Of a stretch of 64,000 nt of DNA, positions 34,701 through 44,879 are shown one piece after another. Origin of the DNA: Phorcus lineatus (taxonomy: Eukaryota > Mollusca > Gastropoda > Trochida > Trochidae); assembly GCA_921293015.1 (NCBI GenBank), contig OV121092.1, forward strand, positions 34,975,764 through 35,039,763, given 5' to 3'. A program made the translations under genes and the position numbers. The stretch's first letter is position 1. The number at the start of each line of letters is the position of its first letter. The notes under the pieces were generated by a model. It was not told where the DNA came from. It saw nothing but the letters and a program-made list of their open reading frames with translations, and ran no database searches.

Positions 34701-36178
34701 AAGTTTTTATTCGAAAAACCCAGTTATTTCATTATGCTTCGGGAAATTCTATCTTCAATCGAATGTACACATTGCATATTTTTTTTACAGAAAACAAACG
34801 TCTTATTGATTGGCTTCGCTATTGCATAGGTCTCAATGACAACAAATATGCTGTCAATGTCAGTGTTGCCATTAGCTCAAATTTTACAGATAGTTTGTTT
34901 TGCAATATTTTTATATAGCCGGAAGCATGAGAAGGGCTCGTGTTATGGCAGAGGAATATATAGGCATTATTGACGGAGTTAACTCTGTGGTGAGAGAATC
35001 TAGGAGATTATATACTCTTTATTTGAAGGTGAATACATTTTTAATACTAATATTTAAAAAAAATATATAAAGGCTTTATCATGAAGAAAGGGAAACACTT
35101 ATTCAATTTTTTTTAAAAACAACGAAACAAAAATCATATTTACTTAACTTCGTGCCGTGTTGATCAATGAGGGTAACTAACGTCATGTCAGTTAATCTAA
35201 ATTTGGATGGAATCTGGAAAATGAATATATGCGACCCAAAGTTTTTTATAAAAAGAGTTGAGATCTGGGAGACAATACAATGATGAACAACCCTCTCAAA
35301 ATTACTTTTTTATACAACATTTTCACTTGCTGGTACGTATCGACTTTTATTGAAGGGAAGAAACAATTTCACATTCATGCCCTTAATTCTCATATGCTGA
35401 TATCCGTTTACCATTGTAGTGTCACGGGCAGGAAGATAAATCAGATATAATATTTCACTTAATATATTTAAATATATAAAGAGCATGTATTGAGAACCCG
35501 GGAATAATCATATCAAATGCCATTTGAAACCAGTCACCCAAGACGAATTAATCCTTTACCATAAGGGGTGTTCCAGTTTCCATGGCAACAGAATAGAATC
35601 AAGAGGCGAGTATCATTTCGCTCCAAACAAACGTATGTCATATATAATGGATTCCTGTTGGTCTGGCAACTCCTAACAGGTGTCGGGGTTGTACAAGAGC
35701 TGTCAGGAGTAGGTGGCAATTGTTCCTATTTCAAGACCTTTGTTTTCATTGCAGAAAGCCGCGGACGTGCTAATCATGTTAAATAAACGAAAAAATGCTT
35801 ATGGATAACTGTAAACCCCGTTACTGACACAATGAGAAGGGAATTTGTAACTTTGTCCTTGATGAAACTATCAAAAACAGTAGTTGTATGTAGAATACAA
35901 TCAAAAGTAATTCATTAACTTAAGTTTGATTTAAAAAAACCTTGGAAGCTTTGTCTACTCACCTATTGTCCTCAATGAAGAACACAGATGATCAACATAA
36001 AGATGTTTTTCATTAGCGACAATTTTGGTAAAATTCATCAAGCATATTTAAGTGAGTGTTCTTACGGCATTCATTTCTGAAAGGGATTTTTCTCAATAAT
36101 ACTTTCAAATGAATGCACGCTATTTTTGTGAAATTGTCAAATCCAAAGCAATCACAGTATCTTTTTTGAGACAGAGAG

Positions 36179-36180
<2 letters not shown>
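31744..36180. other. Intergenic region
   Basis: No gene is supported. A minus-strand stretch near 32290-32350 reads MWNKVIFSDGSP, reminiscent of the catalytic-D region of Tc1-type transposases (V-I-F-S-D-E-S), but flanks do not extend the match. An RFX-like palindrome gtttccatggcaac lies at 35576-35589. Confidence 0.35.

Positions 36181-36181
<1 letters not shown>

Positions 36182-36267
<86 letters not shown>
36182..36267. repeat. (GA)n microsatellite
   Basis: About 43 uninterrupted ga units, continued to ~36450 by degenerate acagac-type repeats. The long Arg-Glu or Leu-Ser frames across it are translation of the repeat, not genes. Confidence 0.95.
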
Positions 36268-36271
<4 letters not shown>

Positions 36272-36450
36272 GACACAGACACAGACACAGACAGACAGAC
36301 CGACGGTAGAGACAGATAAGGACAGACGCAGAGACGGACAGACAGACACTTATAGTGACAGTAAGAGACAAAGACGCATAGAGACACAGGCACCGACACG
36401 GAGGCAGAGCAAGACACGATTAGACACAGTAAGACACAGAGACAGGGACA
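36268..36450. repeat. Degenerate (ACAGAC)n tract
   Basis: Purine-rich continuation of the GA microsatellite, with agacac and gacaga words throughout and gradually decaying. Confidence 0.8.
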
Positions 36451-36939
36451 CAGAGAAGAATAGCGACAAAAAAATAGAGACAAAAAAAACCAACAAAACA
36501 ATCTAGACAGAGATAAATGGAGAATGAAGGACAACTACTTATTTACTAACACCTAACTTTCATCTACAAATATAAGTTTATGATCAAAGAATTTAACTCT
36601 AACCCTTAAAGAAAATTTCACTATGATGTTGAAATATTTATATACGGTAAAGACAATGAGGAGTTTTGGAATAAATGAAATCGCTGCTTCTAAACATTAT
36701 CCTCTCTATTTCCTCCTCTTTCTATTTTCCCGCATGTTTTTTAAGTAACCTAGGCCTACATAAAGTCAATTTCCACATGATGTACCATACTACAAACATT
36801 TTATCATTGATATAAAGTAACACGATTCTTCACCACGTATTGTCGAAGTGACTGTAACGTCGTGGTTGCTTCTGTGTATAAAGGAAAACAATGAAAAGAA
36901 GAAGAAAAGAGAGCGTATGATGAAACAAGACAGAGACAT

Positions 36940-37000
36940 GATCATAAAGAGAAGAAGAAGAACAACAACAAGAACAACAACAACAACAACAAGAGAGAAG
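36940..37000. repeat. (GAA)n/(AAC)n microsatellite
   Basis: gaagaagaag followed by aacaacaac runs. Confidence 0.85.
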
Positions 37001-37162
37001 AGATTGGATATGCATTCAATCTAGTAAAGTTAGCCAGCAGACACTGTACAGGTGATGTTTCAATTAATCCAGTGTACCTGCCATCCAGGTGCTAATTGCT
37101 ATTCACTACAGGTAGCTCCTTTATCACCTGGTCAGCTTCTGGTCAGGGCAGTTTGTGGGGAC

Positions 37163-37176
37163 GTCACCATGGTAAC
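37163..37176. promoter_or_regulatory. RFX-type X-box palindrome
   Basis: gtcaccatggtaac fits the X-box GTNRCC-N(0-3)-RGYAAC on both strands. RFX factors bind such sites in ciliary and other genes. No adjacent gene was found, so function is unproven. Confidence 0.4.
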
Positions 37177-37870
37177 TAGACTGCATCCAGTCTTAAAATT
37201 GTGGTGCTCTCAACCGTTCTGAGAGTATTGAGATATTATTGTCGTTCAAAACTCACTGAACTCATTGGTGTGATCAAAGACCTGTATAGAATAAAATATA
37301 ATAAAAGTCCTTGGTGGGATATTTGGTATGTTGAGCTTATGATGAACACATTGAAAATAGCGTAGTCGGTTTTGATTTTGATTGAGATTGTTGAGTTTTA
37401 GATTGAGGTAGTTTGTTTGTTACATATATTATTAGAATAATTTCATTTCAGATACGAATCATTTGTCTCTTAAAGATATATGTAATCGTAATTGAATAGA
37501 CTTTCGTTGAGACCCTTGAAAATGTTCAATTCCACACAAAATCAACCAAACTTGAACAAGTAATAAACACATTATTACGACAACGGAATCATATGAGAAA
37601 CTATTTTTCTTTCATAACATCATTTTCATTTTTTTTGTGATTTTTAGAGATTGAACGCTACTAAAGGAACCATATTAGCGAGATTGAACGGCAGTTAAGC
37701 GTACCATTAAGATGAAATATGTAAAGGCTACTTGAATAATTAATGTCCAAACTGTGGTCAGTATTTGACCAGGGAGTCCAACCAACAATTAACGCTCACT
37801 ATCAGTTTTGGTATTTGTTTTACAGTTTACACAACGTCTTACATTCCTTCTGTGTCCTAGTCCTCCGTCG

Positions 37871-37900
37871 TGACCTTCCTGACCTCTCTGACCTTTGACA
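37871..37900. promoter_or_regulatory. Cluster of nuclear-receptor half-sites
   Basis: tgacct occurs at 37871, 37880 and 37889 with exact 3-bp spacers (DR3), and the last is followed directly by ttgaca, making a DR1-like site of the HNF4/RXR kind. Confidence 0.35.
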
Positions 37901-39574
37901 CTAGGTTACTGGACATGGTGACTCTGTCCCATAACCATAGACTTTGAACCTTAACAAATAAGGCCGCTCAAGGAAATTATGTACAAATGAAATCCGAAAC
38001 TATAAAACACAATAAAATTCAAAGTAGAATTATTATCCAGGTCATGGCATTAACTATTTTCTCAGGGTATTTTTAATTTCTATTTTGTTTTATTATAAGT
38101 TATTCTTAGCAATTTATTTTTGATAACAACATTTTGTAAATTTTGTAAAATATTTTGGTCACTGCAACGCTGAATTCGATTTCAACAACTTCACTATAGT
38201 TTTCTTACTGCAATTAATACTAGCCCCTGAGTTAAAAAAGCAGCAAAATCTATCATTTGGTTATACGTACTAATAATCTACCAATAACCAACTTATAATC
38301 CACCCGACATATTGTCTCATATGTATAACCCGACATATTGTCTCACAATGTATACCATGTACTTTGAAATGTATAATGGGCCGGTGGCCTCTTTACATAA
38401 TAAACACATACTCTATATTGTCTCATATCATGTCCAATTCGAAGCTTTATTCAGTCTTTTAATACGAACACTTATACATAGCTGATACATACATTTTGAA
38501 AAAAAACGGCTAAGGGGAAACCTATCCATGTTGGATATATACTGTAATGGACTTTACGTGTTCTAGATTCTCGTATTTCCCAGCAATAATTCGACTAGTA
38601 GCTTCGGTACACGATATGGAGAATCTAGGTCTATGAAATTTTATTGTTGTGTTATGTGCATTTCGTATTTCTCAACATAGTTGAATAATTATTTACATTC
38701 CAAATTTTCTTTTTAAACCTCTTAAGTTCTTAAAGGACACCAGTCAGCCTTACTGTGTATAAAGCTGTTTATGGACACTTCATGCACTGTTTATTGTTTC
38801 CTTTTAACTAGAAAATAGGATTGCGGAAATGGTAACAGCTTGCTTTCGAGGGCTTCAATTTTGTAAATGAAGCAATCGAAGAGGCTTCTTATTGCCTAAT
38901 TGAGATGCATTTTTAAAACCAAGTTAAGAAAAAACCCGGAATATTAAAAAAAAAAATCCATCTCAAATTCAAAACGAAAGTCTGCATATTCATAAGAAAA
39001 TGCATTAAGAGAGTTGTCGTAAATGGAATGGGCGGGATGTGATATTTTTATATGAAAGTAATTTTACAGTGACTCAGCGGGCGAATGCAACAGCTCTTTG
39101 CTACATGTATATAAACAATAACCGCCTGTGTGTTCCGACCTCGGTGTTAATCATGTTACAATACGTTACAACCTGTTACACTCTGCTGTAATCTGTTACA
39201 TATGCATAAAATCGTGATTCACTCCATGGACAACAAAAGCTAGGGGAAGATCCTGTAGACATAATCGTGTCATCAACATGAGAATCAACAAGCAATGGAA
39301 GAAATGCATTGTAACATGTTTCTCGTTAAATTGCTATTTATACACTGCAACCAATTTTCATGGACTTGCATACCATTCTGAAATTAATTTGCCGTGTGAT
39401 GTCAATATATGGTACCAAATACATCGCTATCAATATTACACAATGTATTGATTTTGTCCTTGTTCGCGTACATGATCAGTTTCACTCAAGGTTCTATATG
39501 ATCTATATATGTCAATGTCCGAAACTTACATTACGTTCATTTACTTTTCCAAACTAAACGGAAAAAATAAATCG

Positions 39575-40025
39575 ATTTGGTGGTGTGGTGGTTTAGAGAT
39601 GTGGCGGTTCGGATGTGGGAGGTACGGCAAGGTGGTTGTGTGTTGTCCGATTGTAACAGTGTCGTGGCGGTGTACCTTGTGATATTCAGATGTAGTGATA
39701 TGGGTGTGTTGTTGTGGTGTAATGGTGTGTTGTGTACGTTATATGGTGTGGTTTTCTTTCCATGTGTTGTGGTGTGGAGATGGTGTATTGATGTGGTGTG
39801 ATTTGGGGGATGTTTGGCTAAGGTGCAGAGATGAAGTGGTGTGGTCACATGTGGGTTGTGTGGTGTGGCCACATGTGCTGTGGTGTTTGAGAAATGTGCA
39901 TGGTGTCGTGGACCGGTGGAGTGTCGATGTTGCGATTTTGGAACTATGATCGTTTGGATTGTTGATGTGTTTTTGTCTGGCCGTGTGATAATGTGTTTGT
40001 CTTGTGTGATGTGGCGGTGTGGTAT
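39575..40025. repeat. GT-skewed low-complexity tract
   Basis: About 450 bp of plus strand is dominated by G and T (gtggtgtgg words), reversed as AC-rich on the minus strand. The absence of A on one strand removes most stop codons, explaining several overlapping open frames. It looks like a decayed gtggt-type minisatellite. Confidence 0.75.
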
Positions 40026-40866
40026 GTAGAATCAATCGTTTTCACTCTTTATAATATCCAATCATTTTTAAAGAATTGAATAGATTGAAATAGATTCTAA
40101 TGCATATTTGACAAACAACAGAATCACCAAAAAATGGTTAATATCGCAAGTAGGCTGCATAGGGCTGACAATTTGTATTTTATGTTTGAAGTATTCTTTG
40201 CAGTTTTTTTTATAGGGATGACAAACACTTTTTGGGGTTGTCTTTCTTGCACTGAGTAATGTAATGTGTTGTACGTGTCCTTTTATCAACATGTTCACTA
40301 TGTCAAAGATAATATAATTTCAGCTGCATAACAACCTCACAATTGAGTTCCATTTGCTCCCTCGCTTTATTCAAACAGTACATGAAAAAAATATAAACAC
40401 TCACTGAACACAAACACCCATGTCTCATACATAATTCAAGAAAGACAAGGATCGCTTTATAAAAGAGTTGTAACAGCTATCATCTATTTTTTCCATTCTC
40501 TCTGATATGCAGTAACACACTATACCACACACATACGGATAACGGACACGCGTTGCTCACACATAAAATACATACGTAATGGCGAGGGTCAAGGTCAAGT
40601 GGTTTGTACCAGTTAGATGACTTCAGACCCATGTTTGAGCATACACAATCACATACTGTAAACAAAGTAAAAAGGTAACATGCTTGACTTCAATTTCTTT
40701 GTTTTCAAGAAAAAAACAACCGACATCATAAACCAGATTTGATTTTTTATTTATTTCAAATTCAACGAAATTAGCGCAAACCACGGATAGTTTTATAACT
40801 CGGAATATTTCAAACCAAAGATGGACAATACTAGCTGCTGCATTCATCATTTTTTGTCCATGTGAT

Positions 40867-40985
40867 GAATCGTATTTGAACACTTAACATCTGTGACACC
40901 GCACACTTTCGAGTGTAATAATGGAATAATATATGTAATGCGAAAGTGTGCCGTACCACACATGTTAGGTGTTCAAATACGATTC
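40867..40985. mobile_element. Foldback element (MITE-like), 119 bp
   Basis: gaatcgtatttgaacactta at the left end is answered by its near reverse complement ending aaatacgattc, and an inner block gcacactttcg pairs with cgaaagtgtgc. Almost the whole element can fold into one stem. Confidence 0.65.
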
Positions 40986-41541
40986 AGCACATAGTTGGCA
41001 TGACTTTAACGAAACAATTCAGACTCGTTTCGTAAAATCATATGACACACTTTCTGGGGTAATAATCTCTCTATATGGAACATATTCCAATTGATTATAA
41101 GTGTTCATTGCTTAATATATGGTCCAAAATTGTAAACCATGTGGGATGGTAAAAGGAACTGCCATCTGCAGTTGTGATGAATGCAATGACACATCTTCTG
41201 ACACCAACTAGGGTCAAACGAGGTCAATGAGCAGGTGCAGCGAGTCCCCTTATACCTTGTACCCGCACACATGTCACAATGATCCGTCAATCAAAAAAAC
41301 TCAAACCTTTTCAATTTCAGTTCCTTTCACTTTGGAACATTTGCCTAAAATTCGAAACATTCACTGAACCTTGAGTGTGAATAGTAAGCACGTTGTATAA
41401 AAGTAGCTTACGATATCTTTACGATATCTTCAGTCTGCTTTCAAGCCGTTATCAACATGCCATACAAAAATGAACTATTTGCAAATGTAGAGATGCCGAT
41501 GCTTGTATTAATATTATTTGCATTTTCAAAATGGACATTAC

Positions 41542-41619
41542 CCTCTGGAATTTCAATCGCTCGCTCAAGTAATGAACGGAATTCATTCCCAGGGTTTCCC
41601 ATTTTACCGTCGACGTTAT
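41542..41619 (-). CDS. Possible isolated exon
   Basis: A minus-strand frame reads DNVDGKMGNPGNEFRSLLER then AIEIPEG, flanked by ag on one side and gtaatg on the other, phase 1 to 1 (78 nt). Alternatively ATG at 41602 lies in a good context (aaaatgg). The composition is protein-like, but the polypyrimidine tract is poor and no neighbouring exon was found. Unknown function; may be chance. Confidence 0.15.
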
Positions 41620-42843
41620 CTTAACACTTCCAAAAACAAGGGGTCCCCCCTTCCACTTGGACATATTTGAACAGTCTAGAAAAGATCTCTAGCAAGTCCA
41701 ATATCTTGATTTTTCTCTGACGTAAATAACCGATATCATAAAGGCTTCGAATGAAAAATAGAAAACTAAAGACATTTAGGGGTGTCCAATACTATATAAA
41801 ACTCTAGAATTGAATTTTTTTCAATCGTTAAATTCTCATAGACATATGCTTGTATTTGAGACAAGGGTCTCGATGTACTATATCAAGGATGTGTGGATGA
41901 ATGTTCACTTTCAGTTTTGGACAGGTTGATAAATGCGTCCCAATATAAATTGTGATACGACTCATATCGTAAATACTAGATCATGGTATGTGAGATATCT
42001 CCTTGACCTAGAACAATAACAGTATCTACGGAGCACTGTAGGCAATCATTGTTGTTCATTTTCATTGTTCTACAAAAGAATGACCTTAAAATACTTTAGG
42101 CCCATGATAAGAAATGTGAGTTATATGACATGATTTATTATGTGTTGCCCAAATGACAAAGGAATGACATCTATGACATCAAGATTAACGTGAATATATT
42201 GAAAGTGCATAATCTTCTATAATTTCACGTTTATAACGAAACTACTTATAGAAATATGATAATCATTTAAAAATGATTATATTTGTCAATATATGTTTTC
42301 CTCTTTATAAATCATCAAAGGTACAGAAACGCCTTTTCTGAGGAAAGTAATATGATATCATGAACACGAAAACAAATAAGAGCAGTTGGAAGAAAACAAT
42401 ACAAAGAATCCTAAACGAATTTTCGTAATGCTTTGAAAATCTATTTCGCTACTTCAAAGATTTATAGGTGATGTCAATGAAATGACTGCATTTACTTTTA
42501 GAATGATTTGTAATAATTTCTCATATGCATATTATAATAATTATTTTGGGGAATTTTGAAGAAACAAAATTTTCAAAAAACGTCGTAAGCTGCATTTAAA
42601 GGATTGTCTTTATTGAAAGCCTTGACCTCATCACGAGTTTACTTGATTTCCTCGTGTCTATTATCAAAAGGCACTACTAAAAATTAGAAAACGAAAGTTG
42701 TTGATGTACTTTCCGATTCATTTAAATGCAAACACGTTTTTTCACTGGATACATGGAAGTCTATTGTGACTCAAACAAAGGCATTGCTAATTGCAATCGT
42801 TTTCAAGCGAGAAGCACGTTTTGTCCGTGCAGCATGATGTCAT

Positions 42844-42856
42844 AGGTCATAGGTCA
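42844..42856 (+). promoter_or_regulatory. DR1 nuclear-receptor element
   Basis: aggtcataggtca is a perfect direct repeat with 1-bp spacer, the RXR/HNF4/COUP-TF type. No gene nearby to assign. Confidence 0.3.
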
Positions 42857-43032
42857 AGTCTGTCACGTCTAGCTTCAGTAATGAACGATAACGATAAGAC
42901 TCGATTGCCAGTGTAACTGTCTACAAAGGCTTATGACGTCATCGTTCGCTGTAACGACCTTCCTAGCCGGTCATAGCCATAAATAATCTAGGGTTGTTTT
43001 GCATTAATGACTGAAGGTATTACTTTTATATG

Positions 43033-43157
43033 ACCAGGGCCTCCTTTCACAAAACAACCTTAACTAAGGTTAACCTTAACTCCCATACTTTTACATTGCA
43101 CTAAGGTTACCTTAAGGACTTACGATCACCTTAGGGCTTTGTGAAAGGAGGCCCTGG
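43033..43157. mobile_element. MITE-like foldback, 125 bp
   Basis: The left end ccagggcctcctttcacaaa is the exact reverse complement of the right end; the interior has several aaggtta/taacctt words that also pair. No coding sequence. Confidence 0.7.
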
Positions 43158-43558
43158 GAATGAAATATGATCGTTATCTATGCTTACAGTGTATGGACGT
43201 AACTTATTTGGTAGGAGCGACTTACATTTACTATTTTCAATGTTGATGGATTCTTTAATCCAAAATCAATGATCTAAGATTAGCACGTGAATTAAAATTC
43301 GTAATTATGTCGTTTATTTCATTCTGTGATACCTATTCAACAATTATAATTAGATTGAAGTATAAATTAATATCTATAGGTTCTTTTTACATATAATATC
43401 CTTTATTTATCAATTCTTACAAACAAATTAATCCGTATTCAAAGAGAGAAATGTTTGAAATTAAAACAAAATTCGTTATTTCATGGCATATGAAAGGGAT
43501 TCCCACCAAATATAATCTAACCACACCAAGAGACACTCTCTAGGGTTATGTCTATGGT

Positions 43559-43579
43559 GGGGGGGGGGGGGGGGGGGGG
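43559..43579 (+). repeat. Poly(G) run, 21 bases
   Basis: Uninterrupted G run on the plus strand, able to form a G-quadruplex and likely to vary in length. Confidence 0.95.
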
Positions 43580-44393
43580 TAGAATATTCTATCCCAAGAT
43601 CAGCCTCTTAAAGGTACTACGCCACCTTAAAATGATTTACACATCAAAACGAATGACAGAACGAGAAAAGTAGCCACAAAATCATTTTTGATTCGTCCAA
43701 AGGTGGGACACCTTTCCCTAATGCGTCCGAAGGTGGGAGACCTTCCATCATTGGACATCCATCCATCGCCATCTCCACGCTTTCATCCAGCCCAAGGGGT
43801 ACTCGTCTGTCGACATGTTAGGTGCTGACACATTAAGCAATCCACAAAAGAAGACGGGGTTTTAAGGCAACATGTGCAAAACTTAAAAGATTGTGTTATT
43901 CTCTAGAAAAGTACTTACTTGAAAGAGGAAAGGACGCATTTCAGTTGATTGGTTAATCAAAGAGACACGTTAGTGTTTGGGATATATACGAATTTTCTAA
44001 TAAATTACTAAATGGATTGAACTGTACAAGGTACGGTAAATCATTTCGTAGCTGTTAAAAGAAGCTGAATTCTTATATTTGAAGCATCAAAGTTTCTGTT
44101 TGTTTCAGTTTAGAAATCTCCTCTCTTTGTCTATAAACTTGATTTTTTTGTATGTAATCCACGTCAAATGCCTTACAAGGCCCCTAATTTTTCAAAAAGT
44201 ACGTATCATAAAAGCACTCAATCTAATCAAAGATGTCAATCGAGATAATCGAGATATTTTCAGTTCATGTGAACTAAATTGAACGCGAAAGCTATCCTGT
44301 GGCTTTTATCACAAGGGAGATAACTCATTCTATATCCGGTTGCTAATTCTATCGGATACTTGGACATAAAAGGACGCAAACCTCTCGAATCTA

Positions 44394-44399
44394 TTTATT
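44394..44399 (-). promoter_or_regulatory. Candidate poly(A) signal AATAAA
   Basis: On the minus strand AATAAA lies ~340 nt downstream of the stop codon of the cysteine-rich terminal exon, a plausible 3' UTR length. Confidence 0.3.
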
Positions 44400-44740
44400 C
44401 ATAACAAATATGAAGTAGATTGTTACATGCTTCGGTAAACTAAACGATAAATCTCGCGAGAGTTGACGATACTGTACTGACGCCAAAGGGGGATAACTAC
44501 TCTCGTTGGCTGCCATGCAGGCAAATAATCTGTCATCCATGATTATTGGAAATCCAATACTAAATGATATATCCGATTCTATAACGGTGACCAAGTGACA
44601 ATAACTAGGCAAACTTAACGATTTTGTTAGGTCATTGACTGACCTCGACAGTCCGGCTTTATGAGACAAAATGTGTTATAAGATAAAAAAAAAATCCCGC
44701 CAGGGGGCTCGGCAACTTTGGTTTGCAGTAGAGAACTCTT

Positions 44741-44873
44741 CTACACGCAGTCAGCATTGGGTGCAATGCTACACTGAATTTCAGTGCAGTACCACCCGTC
44801 GTTTGCTAGTTCCAGCCGATGCTCGTAGGTTTCACCGCAATGCATAGCCACAATGGTGTTGCGGGCTTTCTCC
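44741..44873 (-). CDS. Terminal exon of a cysteine-rich, probably secreted protein (partial)
   Basis: On the minus strand a good acceptor (ttgtattattgcag) opens 133 nt that read, after one base of a split codon, EKARNTIVAMHCGETYEHRL then ELANDGWYCTEIQCSIAPNA and DCV before a TAG stop. Four cysteines are spaced C-x16-C-x4-C-x7-C with G-W-Y-C in the middle, faintly recalling single-domain VWC proteins, though the match is too weak to name. Composition contrasts with the AT-rich surroundings. The preceding exon should end with two bases of a codon and lie to the right, but I could not find it; the intron may be long. Confidence 0.42.
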
Positions 44874-44879
44874 CTGCAA

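Larger units (their letters stand above)
37010..39570. other. Intergenic region with regulatory-type motifs
   Basis: No gene is supported. Contains the RFX-type palindrome at 37163-37176 and nuclear-receptor half-sites at 37871-37900. A 26-bp spaced duplication of cccgacatattgtctca lies near 38302 and 38328, and several gttaca words cluster at 39155-39200. Confidence 0.4.

Noticed and set aside
36013-36534. Long Ser/Leu-rich and Arg/Glu-rich open frames
   Set aside because: They are translations of the (GA)n and (ACAGAC)n repeat on both strands and have no other coding evidence.
39537-40035. Several overlapping open frames of 60-110 codons on both strands
   Set aside because: They result from GT/AC strand bias that removes stop codons; none has a domain, and the repeat nature of the DNA explains them.
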